Source: Clavulina sp. PMI_390
Taxonomy: Eukaryota; Basidiomycota; Agaricomycetes; Cantharellales; Hydnaceae
Assembly: GCA_015039315.1 (NCBI GenBank)
Contig: WIDE01000108.1
Location: forward strand, 75,424 to 110,612
Direction: 5' to 3'
Length of the DNA stretch: 35,189 nucleotides
Below the pieces are notes generated by a model that saw only the letters and a list, made by a program, of their open reading frames with translations, was not told where the DNA came from and did no database searches. The position numbers and the translations under genes were made by a program. This document shows, one piece after another, positions 1 through 13,737 of the stretch (within the stretch, counting starts at the first letter, position 1; each line of letters begins with the position of its first letter).

Positions 1-774
1 TGAGACTGAAGAGGGAGTGTGTAAGGACTGGTGTTGGTAGTGGTACTGGGAGTTGAGAGGTGACTGATGATTTCTGCTAGCTACTGAAAGACAAGCCTCA
101 TTTTATACTCCTCGCGACGAGCTCGAGACTCGGAAAGTCTCCGAATGATACATTAGGAACTGATGGATATACGGGCAGAGCGGAATGTTGGTTGTGGGGT
201 TGGACGAGGAGCGCAGCCCCGCTCAAAATTAGTGGGATATTAGCCAAGAACAATCACGAGTGACTACCAACATCCAAGTTGCCACACGGGAAGCACAAGG
301 GAAACAAGCAGCCTGATTGGCGAGTAGTAATGCCATGCGATCGGCCGCCGCTTGTCATTTCGAGGCCATCGATAGGGAAGCTTGATCAGTGACTCATATG
401 CATATTGACAGTGTCTTCGCCAACACGCAGAAATCGCATGCCTCAATCATTGAGCTGACATTTGACGTGTTCTGGTGTCAAATATGGATGCGCTAGACTA
501 GGATCCCCTCCCAGAGCACCTTGCAGGGCTATCGTCCGAGAGTGATTATCGCTCGAGGGCATGGTAGCATGATAGAGTCGGCAACCAAGAAACGGACAAA
601 CTTTGTTCATCCAAATATTCCCACGTCCATCTGTACAGTTTTCGCGAAGAGAGCAATAATAATGATTTAGAGCTCCAACAGCCATATCGTTGTGGAGACG
701 ACGTAATCTTGCTCTCGCTAACCGGATGTCGGTGGAGATCAAGATTGACTATCCAGGTGACGGATATCGATATA
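1..774. other. no supported gene
   Basis: I see no open frame here with a recognisable domain or with splice sites that join frames convincingly. Short minus-strand frames exist around 443-824, but part of them overlaps the 3' exon of the doubtful gene at 775-1224 in another frame. This stretch may hold the 3' flank of that gene and the flank of a neighbour to the left of the window. Confidence 0.4.
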
Positions 775-1224
775 TCAATCAGAGAGAGTTTCATGACGTC
801 GAGTTTCCATTCCCTTTCGTCCATTAGTGTTGTCTAATTGCTCGACATGTATATACACAAGCCACCGGAGACGACGAAACCACTTAAGAGTTGCTTGCCA
901 GTCTGAAACAAAGAGCATTCACATGGATTTGGAGGAGACGAAATACATGAAAATACTCTGTTGCGCTCGGACAACATCGAGTGCAGCGGCTTGAGGTGGA
1001 GCGTCTATATACACGGCGTACCAATCACGAGCTCTGCGAAGCCAATTTGTGGAGCTGACAAGTACCTCGCTAGGACTGCAAATGTCTTGGCACTGGTCTC
1101 GAGCCACAACATCGACATGCTTGCCCCACATCACCACCACCAACTCGCCGATGTGGCCGATTCGGTGGACGTCACAAATGTGCTGGAGAGCCACAACATA
1201 ACCAGGCAGCCGATAACATCGCAT
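775..1224 (-). CDS. possible small three-exon gene, function unknown
   Basis: Proposed exons on the minus strand are 1066-1224, 947-1004 and 775-902. The introns are 61 nt (gtactt...tatag) and 44 nt (gtattt...ttcag), and both join frames exactly. The product would be about 114 residues. The last exon encodes an aromatic and basic stretch (YWQATLKWFRRLRWLVYIHV) that looks protein-like, followed by a polar tail. No family is recognised. The start is uncertain: the ATG at 1224 is only 77 nt from the stop of the upstream coiled-coil gene on the same strand, so this could instead be an alternatively spliced 3' part of that gene. An unspliced reading also exists (919-1224). Confidence 0.3.
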
Positions 1225-1300
1225 ATCCCCGCAGGTCCATTGCGGGGTAGTATTAGTGAATCAGGTCACCGCATCCCAAATGCCATGCGGGGAACAACCA

Positions 1301-2253
1301 TCATATTCTCGTACGCGCGCTTCGTCTGAAGTTTTGATAGTAAGAGTATGCCCAGTACAGCGATAGTCTTCCTAGCAGCGCAGCGGCTATGATGAGACCG
1401 GCACCGAGAAGAAAAGGTGCAGCTATCCGAAGAAGCTTCAATCGCTTCTCTCTCACTTGACCAAGAAGCACCTTTCGAAGCTTTTCTGTCCATGGAGCCG
1501 CATGCCATTCGAGCTGAGTCTTGACATGTACTGCCTAGAAAGAGCGAAAGAATCGCCGAGCAAATGTCAACACCGGGTATCAAATGTGCCCGACCGAAAC
1601 CACTTACCTCTAGTCGCCCCTGCTCGTAAACCTCTAACTGTGTACTCAAGCGTTCTCGCAGTGGAGGGAGACCTTCAGCGACTTTTTCAGACGTCGCTAG
1701 TAACGAGTCGGCATCGTGGTCGAGGGATGGCAGCCAGCTCTCTTCTGCTCGTTGCCGAATATGATTGTCGCGCTAAAGAGGCAAGGGGACATGATGGGTA
1801 CAAGAGCAATAGAGTAAGGTTTCGGCGATGACGCACTTCTATTTTATTGCGCGCCGTCTGATAATCTTTCAGCAACTCGCGAAAGCTGTCAAGCCCCTGC
1901 TTGATGTGGGTCTGGTGACATTGATAAGGGATGGGTTTCAGGGGGATGTAGAGCCACGGTTTTTTATGACATATGACGAGCACTCACGATCGATTCCTCG
2001 ACGCGCTGGACGGCCCGATGAGAGTCATTCAGAGTGAGTTGTATTGGGTCGGGCTTTGCACTCCTAATGAGCAGCTTAGCGCGGGTGCAAAATTGGCGCA
2101 GTCAAAGGTAGTGACGCACCCATTTTGCGCAGTAGAGGGACTAATAGTGGCATCCGTAACATGAGACGACAGTCGAGGATGAGATGGTCCAGATTCGAGC
2201 CCTGTTGCTGGTCCAGTCGGTGGGAGGACGGGGACGGAGAGGTGTTTGGCCAT
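1301..2253 (-). CDS. coiled-coil protein with C-terminal membrane anchor
   Basis: Five exons (2120-2253, 1988-2063, 1837-1911, 1608-1772, 1301-1534) join without frame breaks and give 227 residues. The introns are 56, 76, 64 and 73 nt with GT-AG ends. The first 45 residues are Pro/Ser/Thr-rich. Residues about 46-150 are charged and heptad-like (for example 'AVQRVEESITHIKQGL' and 'LSTQLEVYEQGRLE'), as expected for a coiled coil. Residues about 187-205 (AAPFLLGAGLIIAAALL) form one hydrophobic helix, followed by an aromatic and basic tail (YWAYSYYQNFRR). This suggests a tail-anchored membrane protein facing the cytosol. I do not recognise the family; SNARE-like, tethering or nuclear-fusion roles are all only possibilities. 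It is divergent from the SNF1 gene, with 100 bp between the two start codons. Confidence 0.72.
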
Positions 2254-2353
2254 GTTTACACGTGCTTTCCCAATTTGGTAGAATTCATTTATTATTCCCT
2301 TCTTGTCCCCCGACACAATTCGTCCAGCAAACCGCTGAGACGCCGTTACGCTC
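2254..2353. promoter_or_regulatory. very short bidirectional promoter interval
   Basis: Only 100 bp separate the ATG of the minus-strand coiled-coil gene (2253) from the ATG of SNF1 (2354). Any shared promoter must lie here or inside the 5' exons or introns of either gene. I see no clear TATA box. This is an inference from the gene models. Confidence 0.4.
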
Positions 2354-5586
<3,233 letters not shown>

Positions 5587-6429
5587 TCGCCTGCTGATGC
5601 GCATGTTATCGCGTCCGCTTGGTAATGCTCTCCCCCTCCCATCACATTGAACCTAGTCCCTAGTCACCCAATCCTGTTGGATGGCTAAGACCATTTCTTT
5701 TCCAAAATAGCAATATGCTTTCCGACTCTGCTTTCTCTTTCTCTGTCTCTCTCTCAATCGCTTTCTTCTCGCGCATCAGCATAATTTTCTCAAGTCACCA
5801 TGCATACTCAATCGGACAACATCTCTCTCCATTTCCGTGCCCTTGGTTCATCACTCGCATGCCCCTTTCTCGTTTCCTCGTCTTACTCATTCCGTTCGTC
5901 GACATGCTATACCCTGGGCGGTCTAGCTTGTCTCACTCGCTCGCATTCAATTCATTCTTACTTTGCTTCTTTTCTATCTCTCTTGGGTTCATGGTGTAGT
6001 CCATTACCTCGGACTATTCTCTATCGATTGATCGTGTCACATATGCGCAATTCGCTATCTAAACTTTTTTTCTCGCAATTTTCGTCCCAAGCATGCATGC
6101 AACTTCATCATGTACTGTATCCCATATTTCCTTTCTTCAATGGTATGGCACGGTATTGTTCATTGGCCATCTGGATGTGGTTGCCTGGAATCCATAGGTG
6201 AAATCTCAATACTGATGGATGATGCACGGCGTGGTCCAGGGTCAGCCAATGGTGGGTGAATGAAATGGCATAAAATGCTGATAGCTAAATCGTAGATCTA
6301 GACAAGCTTGCTACAATTAATCCAGAACTGAAGAGGAAAGGAGATCAACCAATGGATATGCCGTATTTGCAAGGCAGAATCAATCGTCATTCGTAAGAAT
6401 GGGTTGCCGCTAATGGGAAGCGATTCTCG
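5587..6429. other. convergent intergenic region, pyrimidine-rich
   Basis: This lies between the 3' ends of SNF1 (+) and NUP53 (-). The plus strand is rich in C and T runs around 5700-5960, with long open frames of low complexity but no domain. It is best read as the 3' untranslated and termination region of SNF1 plus spacer. No gene is supported. Confidence 0.6.
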
Positions 6430-7796
6430 CTACCACCCGAATACAAGATCCGAGACCTTGCCCAGGAATCCATTCTGCTGGCCCTGAGCACCAGGTGGGG
6501 GTGCTCCAGCCGGAGTCGGGGCCGCCTCCCTCTTCAGCGCCAAACCCCAATCATTCGTCCGTGCAGTTGCGCTGGAAGCAGCAGGGTGGGAGGATTTGAA
6601 TGCACTATGCGATGATACGATGCTGATTGGGCGACCGATTGTGCTGGAGGATGAGGCCAAGCGGGATGGTGTCTCGGGGCCGGGACCTGAGAGGGATGAA
6701 GATGGGTTGAAGCCCCCAGTATGCATGGGTGAAGCCATTCCGTCCGCGTCGGCATTGTATGATGCACTCGAGTCCTGGTGATGGCAATATTATCAGATAC
6801 TCGATACCTCAGTGAGGAACAAGAGCCATGACCCACCGCCCATTTGACGCCGATCATAATTTCGTCTCGCCCAATGGCAAGGATTTCTCCACTCCTCCTG
6901 ACAGCCCGCGCGGCCTCCCATGAGTTCCTGTACGCAATCGTGATCCAGTTTCGGCCTGCTTCTAGTGCCGGGGCGGGGTCAACAGCGACGGTTTCACCAA
7001 TCGACGAGAAGTGTTGCACGATATCGGCGTACAACTGGGGAGGGAAACCGAAGATGATCACAGCGGTGGATGATGGTGGGGTACTGGTCGATTGCGATGA
7101 GGGGCCTGGGGCTGGAGAGGAGGTGCTCGAATAGAATCTAAAGAATCCAAGAGTTTAGTGGATGCCATAGTGTGGAGCAGGGTAGGTCAGACGTACCCTC
7201 CACCAGCGACGGAGTGCTGAGGTGACGGTTAGTGACAATGCAGTTTCAGTGTAAGAACCAAAACTCACCCTAAAGTTCCTCTTTGTCTCGGGTGTATTTA
7301 GGCCATCGAGAATAGAGTTAGAGGGAGGAGCGCTTTCATCATCCTGAACAATACTTTGGCCGCGAGGCACAGAGGGTGCACTATTGTGGGACGAGGACGC
7401 ATGTTCAGCGTCTAGTCCGACTAGAGAGCGTACTATATTCCATACCGGAATGTTTCAGCGAAAGGTTCTGTACCGAATTTCGCATGCATCGATACAGGTC
7501 GCTTCCCGCTGATGGGATCTGGGATGAGTGGTGGTGCAGGGTATGAAGGGCCGCCAGAGGACTGCAACGCGTCAAAAATAGGTTCCATAGCATTTAAAGG
7601 GGCAACATACTGTTGTGGAAGACATCAAGAAACCCGGCTCATATTGCGACTGCCCAAAGGCAGATTGCTCAGAGGTGTGTCCATGTCCATGACCCCAACT
7701 ACCAATATTAGAAGTGGAAGCTGAAGCGCGCAGACGGCTGCTGTCACTGAAGCTTGAGGACGTGGGAACGTTCAAGGTGCTCTGGCTGTGATACAT
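6430..7796 (-). CDS. NUP53: nuclear pore protein NUP53 (Nup35 family, MPPN/RRM domain)
   Basis: Six exons (7611-7796, 7474-7561, 7269-7420, 7197-7216, 6837-7137, 6430-6774) give 363 residues. The N-terminal half is Ser/Pro/Gly-rich and disordered. Residues about 174-249 form the Nup35-type RRM (VIIFGFPPQLYADIVQHF; GRNWITIAYRNSWEAARAV; IGVKWA), which in this family dimerises rather than binding RNA. A low-complexity linker carries 'WGLALKRE'. The last residues (GFLGKVSDLVFGW) are the amphipathic C-terminal helix that inserts in the nuclear membrane. The protein works in the inner ring of the pore with Nup155/Nup170 and Nup93/Nic96 homologues. Exon 4 is only 20 nt, yet it keeps the frame (agg|cac...gg|a). 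Start: an ATG at 7796 with no in-frame extension needed; an additional upstream exon cannot be excluded. Confidence 0.9.
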
Positions 7797-8272
7797 GGTG
7801 AGAGCAGAGGTTTTTGAGTCAACACCTTGTTGGTGGTGGTCGCGTTCACGTCAACAAGGCCAAACTTTCCATCTGCGCCCAACACGGTCACACACTCATG
7901 AGAATAGACAGCATCTTGGATAAAACGCGCTACAATGGGAGATCAAGAGATACGGAAACGTGGCCTTCTCAAAAGATAAAATGGTGCTCCATCATAATAT
8001 GAGGAAGATACTCAGGTCAAGAATCCCATCAGCCGCTGGGGCACGAGACGATCCGCTTTTTTCAAAATCCTGCTCTGGTAAAATTACTGAAAAAAATTTA
8101 TCCATTTGTCATACTCTGTATCGACGGAGCCATTCATCAAGATAGCTAGAATAAGTGACAGATTTGCATTGACTCTGGGTTCAACCCTATTTGACCTGGG
8201 TGCAGAAGGGAAAATTTTCAGTCGTGGTGCTGAGATAAATCCCCCAGGAAGATATGAAATACCGCTAGGATC
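7797..8272. other. intergenic: NUP53 upstream region and F-box gene 3' flank
   Basis: No coding potential with a recognisable domain is seen. It should hold the NUP53 promoter (transcribed leftward) and the termination region of the F-box gene to its right, also leftward. Confidence 0.55.
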
Positions 8273-9805
8273 TCAAATGAACCCGTATTGTTCCCATCCA
8301 TTCGGGACCTCGTCTGAGAAACCAAATCTTCGTGGAAACTCTTCCATGAGATTGAGGAGCTGTTGTGGAACCCTTCGATACTTCGGTTGAAGCAATACTT
8401 TCATATTAAGCGAGGGGCGACAAGTAAGGAATTCCCGAATGGACTCCACGATTTCATCAACATAGTCGAACCAAGGAGAATTTTGGTGGAGTCTCCATCC
8501 ACCAAGGTCAAGTTTGTACCAAAAGGTGTGAAGTGCCGGAAGAAAGGTCCTAGCACCTGATGTGGAGGCTTCGCTCGCTGTGGATAAGCTGGACAGCCCT
8601 TTGAATAGTCCGCATTCCTTTTCGGATAATTCGTCATCACATTCATCTGGATTACGAACCATGATCTCCTCAAGCAAAGAATGGTAGGAGAAAAATTCGC
8701 GAAGCCCCTTTGTATATCCATCGCCGTTACGGAACGATAGCCGCTTGAGGGAGGGGAACTCCTGGATTTCCCCGTGGTCGATCCCCAGTAGCCAATCACA
8801 GCCAACCGAGGGCCAGAGGCCACTGAGGCAGATATCTTCACATGCGGGGGCAATGAGCGACGGGAACCCTGCATATACGGCTATCCCGCCTAGCTTGAGG
8901 GTTCTGAGGCGCGGGAGCTCCAGCTTTTCGTCTATGGGCCCTGGTTCCTCATCTTCAAAATGCCAATCGAAGTGTTCGAGATGAAGGCAGTGATGTAGGA
9001 GGCTGATAACTAAACTTTTATCCAGGCCGCGTCGAATTCGAAGACTCCTCAGACGCTCGAGAGGCAGTTGAAGATCTTCCAATGAAGGCTGAGGGACTAA
9101 ATGATCCCCCAACATCCCAAATCCAATATCTACAGACTCGATTCGAGTAGCACCCCTATTCCAAAATGGAGTCAGCGGAGCCCGCTCGTCTCGTGTGCAA
9201 CTGAAAAGCTTGACGCTATGAAGGGCAGGGTAATCCCATCCAAAGCCTTGAATGACTCGAGTGATATCCTGTAGCTTGGTCCTTCGCTTGCCATCAACAG
9301 CATGTATATTGATCTGGCAGCAGCGATGGATATGCGGACCCAACACCCCAAGGTTGTTACCCAAAGCCTCTTGACTGATATATATGTCTCCAACGTAGAC
9401 GGTTAGATTGAAAGCAACATCCCTGGAGCGAATAAGATTGAGGAGGTCGACGGACGAGGGTGTATGCCTGTTCGTGAAGCAGATAATGACATTGTCCCAG
9501 CACGCCGGAGTGTTGAGGGCAGCCTCTCGGATCCATTGACATGAGAGGATAAAGGAGATGAAGGATCGTGACAGCGGAAAGTGTACAATTTCACCTCCAG
9601 GATCTTTCATTTGGACATCTGTTAACTTCGCGACTAGCTCCAGAACGTATGACAAGATTTCAGTTGGAATGCGGAAGATGGGCTGCAAAGAGTTGTGGAG
9701 CTGTGCGGTAGTGCGATGGACATTTCGCTTTTCTTCCAATGCCGTGGCCATGAGCTCGTCAAGAAGCTCTTCGCTGTTATTGACATCACCGAGGAGCGAG
9801 GGCAT
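8273..9805 (-). CDS. F-box protein with leucine-rich repeats (family copy F1)
   Basis: A single long frame encodes 510 residues from the ATG at 9805 and stays open upstream to a splice acceptor at 9815/9816. The F-box lies at about residues 40-80 (QPIFRIPTEILSYVLELV), preceded by a charged helix 'SEELLDELMATALEEKR'. The rest is a leucine-rich-repeat-like series (LRSLRIRRGL; LRTLKLGG; LKRLSFRNGDGY) ending in 'LCRRFG'-type basic-aromatic sequence (FPRRFGFSDE). F-box proteins recruit targets to SCF ubiquitin ligases through Skp1, with the repeats choosing the substrate. The complete paralogue at 16873-18617 has a first exon that here is degenerate (see 9873-9991), so translation must begin inside exon 2 or the copy is decaying. 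The ORF itself is intact. Confidence 0.78.
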   Translation of the reverse strand: MPSLLGDVNNSEELLDELMATALEEKRNVHRTTAQLHNSLQPIFRIPTEILSYVLELVAKLTDVQMKDPGGEIVHFPLSRSFISFILSCQWIREAALNTPACWDNVIICFTNRHTPSSVDLLNLIRSRDVAFNLTVYVGDIYISQEALGNNLGVLGPHIHRCCQINIHAVDGKRRTKLQDITRVIQGFGWDYPALHSVKLFSCTRDERAPLTPFWNRGATRIESVDIGFGMLGDHLVPQPSLEDLQLPLERLRSLRIRRGLDKSLVISLLHHCLHLEHFDWHFEDEEPGPIDEKLELPRLRTLKLGGIAVYAGFPSLIAPACEDICLSGLWPSVGCDWLLGIDHGEIQEFPSLKRLSFRNGDGYTKGLREFFSYHSLLEEIMVRNPDECDDELSEKECGLFKGLSSLSTASEASTSGARTFLPALHTFWYKLDLGGWRLHQNSPWFDYVDEIVESIREFLTCRPSLNMKVLLQPKYRRVPQQLLNLMEEFPRRFGFSDEVPNGWEQYGFI

Positions 9806-9872
9806 TATCGCAGAGCTTACAGGCCAACCTCTGTGAACGCTTGTGAAACACGAGCGCTGAGAGATAACATAC

Positions 9873-9991
9873 GATTGAGGGCTTCTAGATACCAAGTTTT
9901 TGGTCCGATCCGATCAGTGGCACTGTGGCAGTATATCCCTTGCTTGGATGACCTTCTCGAGATGGTCCTCAGTCGCGCCCTTGAAGCAGAA
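9873..9991 (-). pseudogene. degenerate first exon of F-box copy F1
   Basis: On the minus strand this stretch aligns by eye with the first exon of the paralogue at 18484-18617. Both contain a 'xxIQAxxxx' helix and end at the same splice phase (tc|gtatgt, then c|tct gcg after a 57-nt intron at 9816-9872). Here, however, it has an in-frame TGA at 9914-9916 and another at 9992-9994, with no ATG between. It is either a remnant or part of the 5' untranslated exon. Confidence 0.55.
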
Positions 9992-10297
9992 TCAGCGCCT
10001 TTGTTATTGGTAATGTCAACGCGATGTTATAAGTTGGACACAATGGGGCAACGGGTAGGGAAGAGATATTGGTAGAAGAATAAGTTGATCACAAGAGACC
10101 CCAGGGGCGTCCCGTCAAGCAAATAGGACTGAAATCAAATCGCGTTCCTTGGCGCTTAACTTGCCAGCTATCAACAACCCATCACCTCGTCAACGAAATC
10201 TTCCCTCCCCTGAAGTCTCTACCAAACCTACTTCCAGGACTAGAATAATACAAGAAATATTAACGAGATCAAATAGCGCAAGTTAGCTATAATCAAC
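9992..10297. promoter_or_regulatory. divergent intergenic region between F-box copy F1 and the kinase
   Basis: This spacer separates a leftward F-box gene from a rightward kinase gene. AT-rich stretches occur around 10130-10275 just before the kinase ATG. No gene or clear promoter box is seen. Confidence 0.4.
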
Positions 10298-12287
10298 ATG
10301 AAGGACCACACAGGGTCTCATGAGGAGCATCATAAGGACAAGAGTGCGCGAAGTTTCGACGTTGATAGCATCGATTCAGATGAGTCAGAAAGCGATAGTA
10401 GTTTCTTGGAAGACGATAAGCTGCCTGAGATCCCAACTGATGTTGCGACAAAGCTCTCTCTCCATCAAGCTGATCTGTCTTCGATCTCCGAAACAAAGCT
10501 TATGCACCTGCTTGATTCGGTCGATGCTGTATGTCCCCATGTTACCCCATTCCGTCTCCAGCGAATAAATACACCATTTTTAGGACCTCCGGAGGCAAAC
10601 GGCCGCTAATCCGGAAACATTGAGGCTTCTCCAGGACCTCTGTTACCACTTTCTTGCCTTGCCTCGTTCATTCATCTTGAATCACGTGTCCTTTGATAGA
10701 AAGGATGTCGTTGGCCGCGGAGCAGAGGCCACAGTCTATCGTGGGCGTCTGATGCATGGGCGTCACTCTCGGCAGGTAGTTGTTCGAGAGGTGGTCATGC
10801 CTCCCAAGGAGTGGGAGTCGCCATCAGGGCGTAAAGTCACTCGGGTGAGCCGTAAACGAATTCGCTTCAGAAATCGACGTCTCACCATCAGTATTCACCT
10901 CAGCTGGTGCATCGTGAAGCGATCACTCATTCACAACTCAATCACCCAAACATCCTCCCATTCCTCGGTATCTATCACGAAGGAGTGAAATCTCCCCCAA
11001 TAATAGTTCTACCTTTCGTAGAGCGCGGTTCACTCCAAGACCTTATTGCTAGCGCATCAATTGAGTTGGAAACACTGAAGGTTGTGGTGAGTTCTCATCT
11101 TCTACAGTGCTTCGGCTACCTTTCACAGTGCATGCAACATGGCTTCATGACTTAGCTTTTGGGTATCGCTAGCGGAGTCGATTATCTGCACTCTCGGAAC
11201 CCACCTATTATTCACGGCGACCTCCATCCTGTAGGTTTCTCCACGACTGAGTAGCTTTTGCTGATTATGTGACTAGAGAAATGTTCTGATTGACGATTCT
11301 GGAAACCCGTACCTCTGCGACTTTGGACTCAGCCGCATCCGCCATGAAGTTACACGAACGCGATCAATCATCCAAGAAGCTGGGAGGCCCCGGTTTTTGG
11401 CTCCAGAATTGTCTGTGGGGTGGACAAAGCGCTTCCGTACCAGCTCTTCCAGCGATTTATTTGCTCTATCGATGACTTTCTTCAGTGCTTGGAGCGGTCA
11501 AACCCCATTTTCCAATATTAAGAGTGACCGTACAGTGGCCGCTAGCCTCAGAAAGGGACGGCGACCGGACATGCCTACTGGTGGCGTAGCTCTAGATCCA
11601 GAGCCGAGAGAACTACTATGGGGATTACTGGGCGAAATGTGGGCTCAAGAGCCGAACAATCGACCATCCAGTTTCCACGTCTGTGCCAGCTTGAGGAGCA
11701 CATTCAATGTTCGGCCAAACATTACCCCCCAACGTAGACGTGATGCACCTATCAACCTTGGAGGATCTCCAGACTCCCCAAATCCATGGATCGCTGGCCT
11801 GATCTCCATCACTGCTGCCGGTGCCATGCTTGGGGCAGTTGTCGCGGAATATAGCTCTGGAGATCAACCGACCTCCGTTGATCAGGCCGTTCCCGAACAA
11901 AAGGTGCTCCCAAAGTTAATTGTAAGCGGAAAAGGTAGTATCGGAATCCTGCAAAGCATTGCTGAAGCCCAGAACCCGGCCTGGGATATAACTTTTGTGA
12001 GTCGGGATGGCCCTTTCGTGAATCTAGAATAATTCTTCTTTCTACTACTATTTAGGAAAGTTCCCGGGCCCAGGTCGCTGGCATATATATCCATCACTGC
12101 TCCCTTCTGCGTGAGCTAATATTTTATGCACAATAATTGGCAGTCCTTTGACGGAGCGGTTCTGTTAGTGAATGACATGAAGGTAGCTTCGGGTCAGGGT
12201 CGTAATTCGATCGCTGCCCAAGATGAGGCTTGCAAGGAGTGGCTGAAACAAAATGGGTACCTGGCTCTTCTCGATTCGCCTAAATAA
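10298..12287 (+). CDS. TKL-type protein kinase with membrane segment and unrecognised C-terminal region (K1)
   Basis: Exons 10298-10528, 10584-10844, 10904-11086, 11156-11230 and 11277-11996 join in frame. Two more (12056-12073 and 12144-12287) complete about 543 residues; the 18-nt exon is optional, since skipping it also keeps the frame. The N-terminus is acidic (DSIDSDESESDSS). A short helical module (LRLLQDLCYHFLALPRSF) precedes the kinase, as in Agaricomycete TKL kinases. Motifs: glycine loop GRGAEATVY, HREAITHSQLNHPNILPFLG (alpha-C Glu), HGDLHPRNVLI (Asp247, Asn252), CDFGLS (Asp265), APEL. The VAIK lysine is Arg145 (VVVREV). After the kinase there is one hydrophobic helix (about 421-440, WIAGLISITAAGAMLGAVVA). 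A region I do not recognise follows (LPKLIVSGKGSIGILQSIAE ... SFDGAVLLVNDMKVASGQG). It lies divergent from F-box copy F1. Confidence 0.82.
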
Positions 12288-12763
12288 TTCTGTCTTGAGT
12301 CGTGCATACTAGTTATTGTGTTTGAATCTCCATCTTCAATATCCTGTGTGTCAATTCCAATCCTTCTCCCATTGCGTCCATGCAGGGTGATCCTTTCCGC
12401 CGGAATGACCACATGTATCATCAAAGCTGTGACCTTAACGGCGAAGCCTCTTAATGTAAGCTTAGAAATTTATAGTGATGTCTTACGGCTATAGAAAACA
12501 ACTCAAACTACGGTAATTTTAGGACCCCCGGTGTATTCGGTCTCTCTCTATTTGGCAATTTTCAAGTCCTAGGAGACCGCTCTGGATTACCCATGTCGGG
12601 CTGGTGACCAAATTAGGCCGATGAAAAAAGTTTCACCGTGTTACGGTCAATATACGTGTTCCAGCCTGTATATTGGACGTTTGCACACGAAATAGAATAT
12701 ATATGGGCGGGACACATCAGAATCCTTTTGAGGTGCATGCACAAATAGCAGTTAGGAGGGCTT
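12288..12763. other. convergent spacer, no gene seen
   Basis: AT-rich sequence lies between the kinase 3' end and the F-box pseudogene 3' end. No coding domain is seen, and it probably holds termination signals of both. Confidence 0.5.
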
Positions 12764-13626
12764 TCAAATGAATGGTTGGGTCATCCATTCGAGCATATCA
12801 GGGCCCATAATATGATATCGGTCGCAGAATTCTCCAGTTAGGTCAAGGAATTGATGTTGTATCTCTTCGTGTGAGGCACACAGCAGTTTTAACGAGAGCA
12901 AAGGGCGGCAAGCGAGAATGCGCCGAAGAGCATCGACAATTCCATCTATAGCTCGCATTAACCCACCGTCTGGATCTTCGATTCATCAAATTGACTCGAA
13001 TTTGTACCATAGAATGCGCAAGGCAGGGAGAAAGAGCTTGGGAGATTTGGATTCGAATGCTAGATTTGAAGTGACCGAGACACCAAGTCCACAAAAAGCA
13101 AGCACTCTTTCCGCATTGTTTCATCTTCACCACTGGTGGCAAGATCGATATTATGAATGAGAATATCTTCGAGAAGAGGTTGGTATCGAAGAGGCACAGT
13201 TTCACCTGCGGAATCTTCCATTTGGAGATCTGATGATCCCGCCTCGACTCCAAAATATATGGCAAGATTTCAGGTAGAATGCGGAAGATGGGCTGCAAGA
13301 ATTTGTATAGCTGCGCCGTAGCGCGATAAATATCACGGTTCTCTTTCAATATTAGGCCAATTAGCTCGTCAAGAAGCTTTTCGTCATTCTGAACACTACA
13401 TAACAGCGAAGGAAGTACCACAGAGCTTACCGCCAGATGATCGTAAATTTTTGCGAGCAAGAGGCGCTGGGAGATCGCATACAGCTGAAGGTTCTGGATA
13501 CCAGGTTGTTCGTGCGGTCGAATATGAGGCCAAAACATCCTCTGCTTGAATGATCTGCACGAGGTATGCGATCTCTCGGTTTGAGCTGCCACCTCGCTGA
13601 ACAGGCGCCACCTCCAGAACGTTCAA
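12764..13626 (-). pseudogene. internally deleted F-box pseudogene (family copy F2)
   Basis: Minus-strand remnants follow the order of the intact paralogue at 16873-18617. They are a first-exon piece (about 13500-13626, '...IIQAEDVLASYS'), a 'DEKLLDELIGLILKENRDIY' helix, the F-box (LQPIFRILPEILPYILE), then an abrupt change of frame. The central leucine-rich repeats are missing, and only the C-terminal pieces remain ('RRILACRPLLSLKLL', 'EFCDRYHI') down to a stop at 12764. The remnant is about 0.86 kb against about 1.7 kb for the intact copy. Several frame changes and stops lie between the pieces, and no ATG is found at the head of the first exon. The gene is not translatable as one protein. Confidence 0.75.
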
Positions 13627-13737
13627 AAGAGGAAGAATTGTAGGAGGAGATAATATAAAGATTTTTCGATCCCATCAAGAAACTACCTCTGACACGGTAT
13701 GCTAGCGCACTACCAGCGTTCTTCGGACTGACAGTCA

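Noticed and set aside
5715..6201. Hydrophobic plus-strand frames after SNF1
   Set aside because: They are low-complexity, pyrimidine-rich sequence between convergent genes. Hydrophobicity comes from T/C-rich codons, and no splice or domain support is seen.
8273..9895. Start of the F-box F1 protein at 9895
   Set aside because: The codon at 9893-9895 is TTG, not ATG, and the bases above 9815 belong to an intron and a degenerate exon by comparison with F4. The first real ATG is at 9805.
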